Positions 45,139-52,198 of a DNA stretch of 64,000 nt are shown piece by piece. The notes below the pieces were generated by a model that was not told where the DNA came from, searched no databases, and worked only from the letters and a program-made list of their open reading frames with translations. Both the position numbers and the translations under genes were made by a program. Position 1 is the first letter of the stretch; the number at the start of each line of letters is the position of its first letter. The stretch comes from Verrucomicrobiaceae bacterium (GTDB lineage: Bacteria; Verrucomicrobiota; Verrucomicrobiia; Verrucomicrobiales; Verrucomicrobiaceae), in assembly GCA_027490195.1 (NCBI GenBank), contig JAIXYN010000014.1, positions 62,001 to 126,000 on the forward strand, in the 5' to 3' direction.

Positions 45139-46517
45139 AGCGTTTTCAGCAGCTTGTCGTGGATGCCGTCGAATCCGCCGTTGCTGAACACCACGATCAC
45201 ATCTCCGCTGTGCGTTTCCTGCTTCAGGCGGTTGACGATGTCGTCGGTCGAGGCTTCAAACCAGCAGGGCTTGCCACGTGCTGTGACAGATTCTGCCACC
45301 TTGGCGGTGTCCAGGCGCTGATCTACAGCGACCTTCTCAGGATTGGCCACTGCTGCGATGACTGAGCCGTCGGCTTCGGTCAGAGCCTCGATCAATTCAG
45401 GCTGCAGCACGTTGCGGCGGCTGGTGTTTGAGCGGGGTTCAAAAAGCGCCCAGAGGCGGCGGCCGCTGTAGCGCTGGCGAAGGCCGCGCAATGTTTCACG
45501 AATCGCGGTCGGGTGATGACCGAAGTCGTCAATGATAGTGATGCCATGGGCGGTGCCACGCTCCTGCTGACGACGGCGAATGCCGCGGAAGCTGCTAAGG
45601 CCGGCGCGGATTTCATCGTCACTCAATCCGGCAAAGCGGGCTGCGCAGACGCACATGGCCGCATTCCGTGCATTGAACTCGCCAACCATGGGCACCTCGA
45701 ACGCAGCGCCGTTGATTTCAAACTGCGTGGTCTCGGGCGTCACGCCGGTGAGGGTGATGCGGAAATCGCACTCCGCTCCCAAGCCTACCGTTTTGAGCGG
45801 GGCAGGGCACTTGGCGCGCAGGCTGAGGCAGTTGGGGTCGTCGCCGTTGATGAGGACGAGGCCGTTGCGTGGCACCGTGTTCAGAAAGCGCTGAAAAGAG
45901 AGCAAAATTTCGTCGAGGTCACGGAAGATGTCCGCGTGATCGAACTCGATGTTGTTTACGATCGCACACTCAGGCAGGTAGTGCAGGAATTTGCTGCGCT
46001 TGTCGAAGTAGGCTGTGTCGTATTCGTCGCCTTCGATCACAAACAGGTCCGAGTGCGTGAAGCGTGCGCCGGATTCGAAATTCTCCGGCACGCCGCCGAT
46101 CATGAAGCCGGGGTTTTTGCCTGCGTGCTCGTAGATCCACGCCAGCATCGTTGTCGTCGTAGTCTTGCCATGCGTGCCGCTCACCACAAAGCTGCGTTTG
46201 CCCTGGATTACTTCGCGCTTCAGCATCTCCGCCATGGAGACGTAGGGCAGCTTTTTCTCCAGCAGTGCCTCGAGTTCGGGATTGCCGCGTGAGATCGCAT
46301 TGCCCACCACATAGGAATCCGCATTCAGAGGCAGATTCTCCGGCTTATAGCCTTCTGTGACCGTGATTCCTGCATCCCGCAGCACATCGCTCATGGGCGG
46401 ATAGACTTGATTGTCTGAGCCGCTGATGGTGTGGCCGAGGGCGCGCAGCGCGACTGCCGTCGAGCCCATTGCGGTGCCACAGATGCCGATGAAATGAATG
46501 TGCTTTGGAGATGCCAT
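45135..46517 (-). CDS. mpl: UDP-N-acetylmuramate:L-Ala-gamma-D-Glu-meso-Dap ligase (Mpl)
   Basis: This 460-residue Mur-ligase-family enzyme recycles peptidoglycan tripeptide onto UDP-MurNAc. The N-terminal motif HFIGICGTAMGSTAVALRALG (given in parts) and the ATP loop GTHGKTTTTTML (114-125) are typical of Mpl; MurC would have GTHGKTTTTS with a different N-terminus. The central domain (FESGARFTHSDLFVIEGDEYD) and C-terminal domain (IDDFGHHPTAI) are intact. The ATG at 46517 is chosen. Together with the convergent L,D-transpeptidase it makes a small cell-wall locus, but the two are on opposite strands, so there is no shared operon. Confidence 0.94.
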   Translation of the reverse strand: MASPKHIHFIGICGTAMGSTAVALRALGHTISGSDNQVYPPMSDVLRDAGITVTEGYKPENLPLNADSYVVGNAISRGNPELEALLEKKLPYVSMAEMLKREVIQGKRSFVVSGTHGKTTTTTMLAWIYEHAGKNPGFMIGGVPENFESGARFTHSDLFVIEGDEYDTAYFDKRSKFLHYLPECAIVNNIEFDHADIFRDLDEILLSFQRFLNTVPRNGLVLINGDDPNCLSLRAKCPAPLKTVGLGAECDFRITLTGVTPETTQFEINGAAFEVPMVGEFNARNAAMCVCAARFAGLSDDEIRAGLSSFRGIRRRQQERGTAHGITIIDDFGHHPTAIRETLRGLRQRYSGRRLWALFEPRSNTSRRNVLQPELIEALTEADGSVIAAVANPEKVAVDQRLDTAKVAESVTARGKPCWFEASTDDIVNRLKQETHSGDVIVVFSNGGFDGIHDKLLKTL

Positions 46518-46562
46518 GGAAAATAAGCGCACGGTTCAAATCCAGGCGCATGCTTGAACTAA

Positions 46563-46585
46563 AGCAGGGCTTTTTGCCCCCTGCT
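46563..46585. other. hairpin in the upstream region of mpl
   Basis: A 7-base inverted repeat (agcaggg at 46563-46569, ccctgct at 46579-46585) encloses a 9-base loop. It sits 46 bp upstream of the mpl start and just before the broken MNIO fragment. It could be in the mpl leader or be what remains of an older terminator. Confidence 0.35.
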
Positions 46586-46609
46586 AAAAGAAAGTTCAGT
46601 TCGGCGGGA

Positions 46610-46798
46610 ATAATCGCACTGGCCACACACGATCATCCTGTGCCCGATCCCGTCTGGGATCTCCAAGCCGCTGCTATCAAGACCTCCGGCAGCACCGCTA
46701 CTCTCCTCGAATGGGACGACAAAATCCCCGGCTTCGATGACGTCCAAGCCGAAGCACTCAAAGCCAACCGATTCCTTCATAAGCACACCCACGCCTAG
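46610..46798 (+). pseudogene. C-terminal remnant of an MNIO (DUF692) family enzyme
   Basis: About 60 codons ending at TAG 46798 read as the extreme C-terminus of an MNIO/DUF692 protein: THDHPVPDPVWDLQAAAIKT and TLLEWDDKIPGFDDVQAEA match the conserved THDHPVP and LIEWDxxIP motifs. The codons before THDHPV show no family similarity, and the approximately 220 N-terminal residues with the iron-binding TIM barrel are absent. MNIO enzymes modify Asp or Cys residues of RiPP precursors, such as the copper-linked bufferins. This fragment cannot be active. The breakpoint lies near 46610. Confidence 0.75.
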
Positions 46799-47102
46799 CA
46801 AGATCCGCACTCACGCCGACTTGCGCCAGCTTCAGCGTACCATGGCTGCGGCGCTCATGCAGCTGCTCACCCGCCAGGATGGCATGAAGTCCAGCACGCA
46901 GGTCGATTTCATCACGCCAAATGACCGTATGAGCGGCTTCGAACGCCTCGAAATCTACGCCCGCCAGTGCTGGTATCGTCTGATCGACTGCCTCTACGAC
47001 GAGAATGGGCGCAAACGCTCGCCATTGATGAGGCTCATAAAAAGCCGTTTCGTAGGGATGATCTTCTGTGTCGGCGAAAAAAGGTGTGAATGGTGGGAAT
47101 AA
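46737..47102 (+). pseudogene. N-terminal remnant of a DUF2063 (MNIO partner) protein
   Basis: Codons from about 46806 to 47000 give ADLRQLQRTMAAALMQLL and FERLEIYARQCWYRLIDCLYD, the start of a DUF2063 partner protein of MNIO enzymes (BufC-like). In intact relatives the sequence continues DFPGLRAVLG. Here it switches after CLYDE to unrelated sequence and stops at 47102, so the rest of the protein is missing. It directly follows and overlaps the MNIO fragment, in the gene order of bufferin operons. Its length of about 65 homologous residues versus about 250 in the family marks it as broken. Confidence 0.72.
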
Positions 47103-47147
47103 ACGCCACCGCCACGCTTCTCACCTGCATATCCGCCCCATGAATTC

Positions 47148-47747
47148 ATGGAACTCTCCCTTCATTTTGGCATTGAACTGCCCGCAACCCGTCCGATACC
47201 TCGACGCGTGACTGACTCCGTGCCCAGCTTCGAGCAGATCGTGGACGCCCATTACCAGGGCCTCTATCGCTTCGCCATGAGCATGTGCCGGCGTGAGGCC
47301 ACCGCGCAAGATCTCGTGCAGCAGACCTTCCTGCAATGGGCAAAGAAGGGGCACTCGCTGCGGGACGCCTCAAAGGTGAAGACCTGGCTGTTCACCACCA
47401 TCTATCGCGAGTGGCTCGCCATCGCGCGTCGCGAGAAAAAATACGAGGAGGTCGAATTCGAACCCGACCAGCACGGTGCCACCCAGCACCACGATGATGG
47501 CGAAAATCCCCGTGTGGACAGCGCCACTCTCCAATTCGCCCTCGAAGAACTCGAGCCGAACTACCGCGCTCCACTGGTGCTTTTTTACCTCAAAGAGCTA
47601 TCTTACCGCGACATCGCCGAGACGCTTGGGGTGCCCATCGGCACCGTGATGTCCCGCCTCTCCCGCGCCAAAGACAGCCTGCGCAATATTCTGCGCCGCT
47701 TTGAAGATTCCGCCTCATCCAACATCATCCCCCTATCCGCCTCGTGA
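47148..47747 (+). CDS. ECF-type RNA polymerase sigma factor
   Basis: This 199-residue sigma-70 family protein has a region 2 (FEQIVDAHYQGLYRFAMSMC through KVKTWLFTTIYREWL, residues about 28-90) and a region 4 helix-turn-helix (YRAPLVLFYLKELSYRDIAETLG through TVMSRLSRAK, about 140-185). No region 1.1 or 3 is present. ECF factors direct transcription of envelope-stress or detoxification genes. The stop overlaps the following anti-sigma-like gene by 4 bp. An in-frame GTG at 47208 would start directly before region 2. Just upstream, a ggtgggaataaacgcc element (47092-47107) might be its own promoter, but this is speculative. Confidence 0.92.
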   Translation: MELSLHFGIELPATRPIPRRVTDSVPSFEQIVDAHYQGLYRFAMSMCRREATAQDLVQQTFLQWAKKGHSLRDASKVKTWLFTTIYREWLAIARREKKYEEVEFEPDQHGATQHHDDGENPRVDSATLQFALEELEPNYRAPLVLFYLKELSYRDIAETLGVPIGTVMSRLSRAKDSLRNILRRFEDSASSNIIPLSAS

Positions 47748-48472
47748 CCCGCGAAGAAGCCAAACTCGAACTCGACGCCACGACGCTTCGCCCGCAGGAT
47801 GCGTCTCCAGAGGCGCGCGAGATGGCGGAGAGCGACCCCCAACTGGGTGCTTGGCTGAAACAACGCACCGCGTTTGATGAACAAGTCGCCGGGGCCTTTG
47901 CGGTATCCACTCCAGCGGGGCTCCGCGAGAGCATCCTGCAAAATGCCAGACGGCCCGCCAAGCGTTCTATCCGCTGGGTTCTGCCCACGCTGGCCGCAGC
48001 TGCGGCGGCGGTGGTTATCGGCTGGGCGATGCTCTGGCCGGTGAATACCAGCATGCCCGGCTGGCAGGCTGATTCGCTCGCCGCCGTGACAAAAGTCGAG
48101 TACGGCATGTCTATGGTCGATCACATGTCCCGTGACTTCGAAGCCATCAAAAAGATGCTAGTTGCTAATCAGTCTCCGACGCCGAATCGCCTTCCTGGCA
48201 CTGTGGGAACGATGCCAGTTCTGGCCTGCAAGCGCATCCAGATCGCAGGTCGTGCTGCATCCATCATCTGCTTTGAAATTCAGCCTGGCAAAGAGGCGCA
48301 CCTCGTTGTGATGGACAACACCGGACTCACAGACCTCCCGCCACAGCTTCAGCCCCAGTTCAAGACCAGCAAGAACTGGAACATGGCCAGTTGGAGCGAT
48401 GGCAGCCAAACCTTTCTCCTCGCCACCAAGGCGAATGAAGCCGCGTTGAAGAAGCTGTTTGGTCTGGCGTGA
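47744..48472 (+). CDS. putative membrane anti-sigma factor
   Basis: This 242-residue protein starts with a GTG whose overlap with the sigma stop (GTGA) supports coupled translation. A cytoplasmic N-terminal part of about 75 residues with an alternating charged pattern is followed by one membrane span (about 76-97) and an exported C-terminal domain of about 140 residues. The C-terminal part contains CKRIQIAGRAASIICFEI. No zinc-binding HxxxCxxC anti-sigma motif is present. The position and topology support an anti-sigma role, but sequence similarity to a family was not seen. Confidence 0.78.
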   Translation: MTREEAKLELDATTLRPQDASPEAREMAESDPQLGAWLKQRTAFDEQVAGAFAVSTPAGLRESILQNARRPAKRSIRWVLPTLAAAAAAVVIGWAMLWPVNTSMPGWQADSLAAVTKVEYGMSMVDHMSRDFEAIKKMLVANQSPTPNRLPGTVGTMPVLACKRIQIAGRAASIICFEIQPGKEAHLVVMDNTGLTDLPPQLQPQFKTSKNWNMASWSDGSQTFLLATKANEAALKKLFGLA

Positions 48473-48484
48473 GCGTCAGATCAG

Positions 48485-49483
48485 TCAACGCCCTTCAAAC
48501 CGGTCACGCCCTTTCGCCAATGCCTCGATCTTGCGGTCGGCGATGCTGCGTTTGAGCATCCAGAAGCCGCAGTCAGGGTGGATGAATTTCACCCGGCCAG
48601 TGCCAAGCTTTTTCTCCGCCGCCTCGATACGGCGGGCGATTTCGTCGGCGGTTTCGACGTGATTTACCTTGATGTCCACGACTCCCAATCCGACCCCGAT
48701 TTTAGGATCGAGCTCCCTCAGCGCATCGAGATCAGCACTTGGGCGGTGCGCGAGTTCCAGCACGAGGTGATCGGCATGCAGGGAATTCAGGAAAGTGATG
48801 AGCGTGGCCCACTCACCTTTTTGAATCGTCTGACCGCCATAGTTGCCGAAGCAGAAGTGCACGGCTTTTGTGCCTTTCACCGCATCCAGCACGCGGTTGA
48901 TGCCTGCGGCGGCGATTGGGGCATCCGCCGGATTGCCGGGAATGTTCGCTTCATCGATCTGGACGCAGTCGCATTGCAAGTCGGCGGCCTGCGCGGCCAG
49001 GGCGTCGGCGATGGCCATGTTGAGCGCTTCGAAGTCGTGGTAGTGCGTGTCAAGCAGCGTGCGGGCCAGCATGTAGGGGCTTGTCAGCGTGAACTTGAAC
49101 GGGCCTCCGGCCACTTTTCCCGCACGGGCGCAGTCCTCGGCCAGATTGAGAACGCCTTCGGTGATGGGGCCACGCACGACGGCTGCCGGCTTGCTGCGGA
49201 AGGCCATCTCATGCTTGGCGCGAAACGCGGCGGCATCTGCACGACCCACACGGCTGTCGATGCCACCGAGCTTGTGAACGAAGTACTCGATCATGCCGTT
49301 GGTGTCGGGATGATTCACATCGAAGCGGTACAGCTCGCCATCCGTCGGCAGATCAATGCCCGCCTGGCGCTGCGTGTCGAACACCACCCGCGTGGCATCA
49401 ATGACGGCGGCTTCACTGGGCAGCGCGCTGAGCCATTCGGGGACAGGATAGGAGCCGACGGTGGTGGTCTGGATGGTTGCCAT
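48485..49483 (-). CDS. MetE-like single-domain cobalamin-independent methyltransferase family protein
   Basis: This 332-residue TIM-barrel protein matches the C-terminal catalytic domain of MetE. It starts TTTVGSYPVPEWL and has the zinc-ligand regions HFCFGNYGG (about residues 209-217) and HPDCGFWML (about 300-308). The conserved ligands His, Cys and Cys are all visible. It lacks the N-terminal domain of true MetE, so it belongs to the core-MetE or MetE-like group that may use a methyl donor other than methyltetrahydrofolate polyglutamate. No methionine gene is adjacent. It is convergent with the anti-sigma gene, 12 bp apart. Confidence 0.85.
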   Translation of the reverse strand: MATIQTTTVGSYPVPEWLSALPSEAAVIDATRVVFDTQRQAGIDLPTDGELYRFDVNHPDTNGMIEYFVHKLGGIDSRVGRADAAAFRAKHEMAFRSKPAAVVRGPITEGVLNLAEDCARAGKVAGGPFKFTLTSPYMLARTLLDTHYHDFEALNMAIADALAAQAADLQCDCVQIDEANIPGNPADAPIAAAGINRVLDAVKGTKAVHFCFGNYGGQTIQKGEWATLITFLNSLHADHLVLELAHRPSADLDALRELDPKIGVGLGVVDIKVNHVETADEIARRIEAAEKKLGTGRVKFIHPDCGFWMLKRSIADRKIEALAKGRDRFEGR

Positions 49484-49560
49484 GCGGCAGACTAGTCATC
49501 AACCTCCGGCCTTGGAAGCTGGGAGTGCCAAAATCCAAAGGCCGGCAGGCATCCAACAAG

Positions 49561-50940
49561 TTATCTTGTCGGTTTCTTCGGGCCCTTGCCGCGCACGCTC
49601 ATTTTGAAGGGTACGCCGGGAGCGCTCCATTCGTCGCGGATGACTTTCTCCAGATAGCGCATGTAGCTGTCGGTGAGTTTTGAGGCGCGGTTGGCGAAGA
49701 GCACGAAGTGCGGCACGGGAATGGCGAAACCTTCAGCCTCGTTGACCTGCGTTGCATAGAGCAGCTTGAAGCTGTGCGTGCTGCGGCCCAGAGCGCCGGG
49801 GGTGTTTTCGATGGCAGTGGAGAGCAGGCGGTTCAGTGCCCCTGTGCCGATGCGGTTCTGTGAGCCGCTGCGCACCTTTTCAATCTGCACGAAGAGCTTG
49901 CCGATGTGGTCATGGTTCTTCGCCGAGATGGCGACGAGCGGTGCGTAGTTCAGGAAGAAGAACTCGCGGCGCATCAGTTCGTCCAGATGTTCGATGCGGT
50001 CCTTCTGGTTGCCATCGGGGTGAAAGAGATCCCACTTGTTCATGACGAGGATGCAGGGCTTGCGTTCTTCCAGAATGAACTGGGCGATCTTGCGGTCCTG
50101 CATCTTGGCACCTGCGGCGCAGTCGATGACGAGAAGACAAAGGTCTGCGCGCTTGATGCTCTGCAGGCTGCGATCCACGCTGGAGATTTCCACGACCGTA
50201 TCCAGATGCGCACGGCGGCGGATGCCGGCGGTATCGATGAGCTGATAGTGCTTGCCATTCCAAGTGGCTTGGATGTCGAGTGCATCCCGCGTGGTGCCGG
50301 GCACGTCGCTGACGATGGCACGCTCCGAGCCCAGAATCGCATTCACGAGCGAGGATTTGCCCGCGTTCGGACGGCCGACGATGGCGAGCTTCAACGGGCG
50401 CGTGTTTTGATGCGAGATGGCATCTTCCGTTTCGCTGGATTCCTTCAGTTCGAGGCGCTCGGAGACGAGTGCGACGAGCTCGTCGATGCCGTGGCCATGG
50501 GCGGCGCTGACTTCGACAGTGTCGGGGAAGCCGAATTTGCTGAACTCGCTTGCATTGAGCTTGCGCTTCGGGGAGTCGGCTTTGTTGCAGACGAGAATGA
50601 CCGGCTTGTTGGTGCGGCGCAGTTCGCGGGCGAGGCTTTGATCAATGGTGGTGATACCATCGACGACATCGACGACAAACATCAGCAAATCGGCCACATC
50701 AAGGGCGATGGAGGCCTCGATCTGCACCTGGTCGGTCAGGACGTCTTCAGTGCTGGCACCGATGCCGCCCGTGTCCATGATCTCAAACCATGCCGGACCG
50801 CGGCGGCACTGCGCTGTGATGCGATCCCGTGTCACCCCGGCCTGATCGTGAACGATGGAGATAGTTTTCCCGGCAAGGCGGTTAAAGAGTGCGGATTTCC
50901 CCACATTGGGGCGTCCGACGATGGCAACTGTTTTGAGCAT
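49561..50940 (-). CDS. der: ribosome biogenesis GTPase Der (EngA)
   Basis: This 459-residue protein has two consecutive GTPase domains and a C-terminal KH-like domain, the unique architecture of Der. The first P-loop is GRPNVGKS (residues 9-16) with DTGG and NKAD (119-122). The second is GRPNAGKS (189-196) with DTAGI and NKWD. Der assists 50S ribosomal subunit maturation and is essential in many bacteria. It is 29 bp upstream of the pgsA stop in gene order on the minus strand. The protein is intact. Confidence 0.96.
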   Translation of the reverse strand: MLKTVAIVGRPNVGKSALFNRLAGKTISIVHDQAGVTRDRITAQCRRGPAWFEIMDTGGIGASTEDVLTDQVQIEASIALDVADLLMFVVDVVDGITTIDQSLARELRRTNKPVILVCNKADSPKRKLNASEFSKFGFPDTVEVSAAHGHGIDELVALVSERLELKESSETEDAISHQNTRPLKLAIVGRPNAGKSSLVNAILGSERAIVSDVPGTTRDALDIQATWNGKHYQLIDTAGIRRRAHLDTVVEISSVDRSLQSIKRADLCLLVIDCAAGAKMQDRKIAQFILEERKPCILVMNKWDLFHPDGNQKDRIEHLDELMRREFFFLNYAPLVAISAKNHDHIGKLFVQIEKVRSGSQNRIGTGALNRLLSTAIENTPGALGRSTHSFKLLYATQVNEAEGFAIPVPHFVLFANRASKLTDSYMRYLEKVIRDEWSAPGVPFKMSVRGKGPKKPTR

Positions 50941-50969
50941 TGTTCAGAGAGCACGGTGCGCCCCCCGAG

Positions 50970-51542
50970 TCAATCATGTCCAGCGGCCTGCAACTGCTTG
51001 ACGCCGTCGGCCAGATTGAGAAAACCCGACAGGGCGGTGAAGGTGGCGGCAAAAAGGGTGGGCCAGATGAGCCACTCGGGCTTGAGATCGAGCAGGATCC
51101 ACAAAATGGCCGCCATCTGGGCAAAAGTGGCCGTTTTACCCGTCCAATGGGTGTGAATCTGGAATTTGCCAGCAAAGTGGTCGATCAGGAAGGCTCCACC
51201 GATGGAAAGCAGGTCGCGGCCGATCACCAGAATCGGGAACCACAGGGGGAAATGCTGCCGCCAGGAGGTGAAACTGAGCAGGATGATGGCGGCGAGCATG
51301 AGCAGCTTGTCCGCGAGTGGGTCCATGATGGCCCCGAAGCGGGTGCGCTGATTGAATCGGCGGGCGATCCAGCCGTCAATCGCGTCACTGATCGAGGCGA
51401 TGCCAAAGACGGCAGCAGCCCATTGGCGCAGGGATTCATCGGGGTGCTCGCCACGGGCGCTGTCGCCATAGTAGATCACCAGCCCGATGAAGACGGGAAT
51501 CAGCAGGATGCGGAAAATGGTGATCTGATTGGCGAGGTTCAC
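50970..51542 (-). CDS. pgsA: CDP-diacylglycerol-glycerol-3-phosphate 3-phosphatidyltransferase
   Basis: This 190-residue membrane enzyme makes phosphatidylglycerolphosphate. The CDP-alcohol phosphotransferase signature is complete: SDAIDGWIARRFN followed by GAIMDPLADK, with the spacing D-(2)-DG-(2)-AR-(8)-G-(3)-D-(3)-D. Several hydrophobic spans flank it. The GTG at 51542 is chosen because it gives the normal length. An ATG at 51617 would add 25 residues that look non-conserved and would overlap the divergent aat start (51616) within GCATGC. It is upstream of der on the same strand. Confidence 0.92.
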   Translation of the reverse strand: MNLANQITIFRILLIPVFIGLVIYYGDSARGEHPDESLRQWAAAVFGIASISDAIDGWIARRFNQRTRFGAIMDPLADKLLMLAAIILLSFTSWRQHFPLWFPILVIGRDLLSIGGAFLIDHFAGKFQIHTHWTGKTATFAQMAAILWILLDLKPEWLIWPTLFAATFTALSGFLNLADGVKQLQAAGHD

Positions 51543-51615
51543 GCTGCCACGTTCGCTTTTCACGCTTCGCGGTTCAAGAGTTGAATCATGAAGTTTGATC
51601 GCTTTAGAATGGGGC

Positions 51616-52191
51616 ATGCCGCAAATCGAGCCCGTGGATCTCTTGAACGCCTACTGCGAGGGAGCCTTCCCGATGGGGGAGGACGACGGCTCTATCTCCT
51701 GGTACCGGCCCAAGATGCGCGGCATCCTGCCAGTGGCGGAGTTTCACGTGCCGCGCCGGTTTGAGCGCTACCTGAAGCAGCATCCGTTCGAACTGCGCTG
51801 GAACACCGCCTTTGGCGATGTGATCAGGGGCTGCGCCGACCGTGAGAGCACCTGGATCACAGACCATATCATGGATACGTACGAGGAGCTCCATCGCATT
51901 GGTTTTGCGCATTGCGTGGAGGTCTGGCGCGATGGCAAGCTGCGTGGCGGCGTCTATGGCGTGAGCATCGGTGGGGCGTTTTTCGGCGAATCGATGTTCA
52001 GCCGCGAGCCGCAGGCCTCCAAGGTGGCCCTGACGTGCCTACAGCGGCGCCTGCACGAGCGTGGCTACCTGCTGCACGACACGCAGTGGACGACGCCTCA
52101 TCTCGCCATGTTTGGCGGCCACGAAATTCCCTGCGCGCAGTATCTGGAACTACTGCAGCGGGCGATTTCGCGGAAGGCGACGTTTATGTGA
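51616..52191 (+). CDS. aat: leucyl/phenylalanyl-tRNA-protein transferase
   Basis: This 191-residue enzyme attaches Leu or Phe to N-terminal Arg or Lys of proteins, marking them for ClpAP via the N-end rule. Motifs include LLNAYCEGAFPMGEDDG, ISWYRPKMRGILPV, GVYGVSIGGAFFGESMFSR in parts, and DTQWTTPHLAMFGG near the end. The length is close to the usual 200-240. The ATG at 51616 is used; an upstream in-frame TTG is unlikely. It is convergent with speA, 7 bp apart. Confidence 0.94.
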   Translation: MPQIEPVDLLNAYCEGAFPMGEDDGSISWYRPKMRGILPVAEFHVPRRFERYLKQHPFELRWNTAFGDVIRGCADRESTWITDHIMDTYEELHRIGFAHCVEVWRDGKLRGGVYGVSIGGAFFGESMFSREPQASKVALTCLQRRLHERGYLLHDTQWTTPHLAMFGGHEIPCAQYLELLQRAISRKATFM

Positions 52192-52198
52192 GCTGCAA

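Noticed and set aside
45513-46292. 259-residue plus-strand open frame
   Set aside because: Antisense to mpl; sequence low in family features and explained by the opposite-strand codons.
46533-46543. GGTTCAAATCC, like a tRNA T-arm
   Set aside because: The flanking bases do not pair as a T-stem and no acceptor, D-arm or anticodon arm can be found; a tRNA remnant cannot be supported.
48485-49483. Full-length MetE
   Set aside because: Only the C-terminal zinc domain is present; the N-terminal MetE domain is missing, so it is called MetE-like.
49906-51156. 416-residue plus-strand open frame
   Set aside because: It lies antisense to der and part of pgsA, both well supported. No domain or ribosome site was seen.
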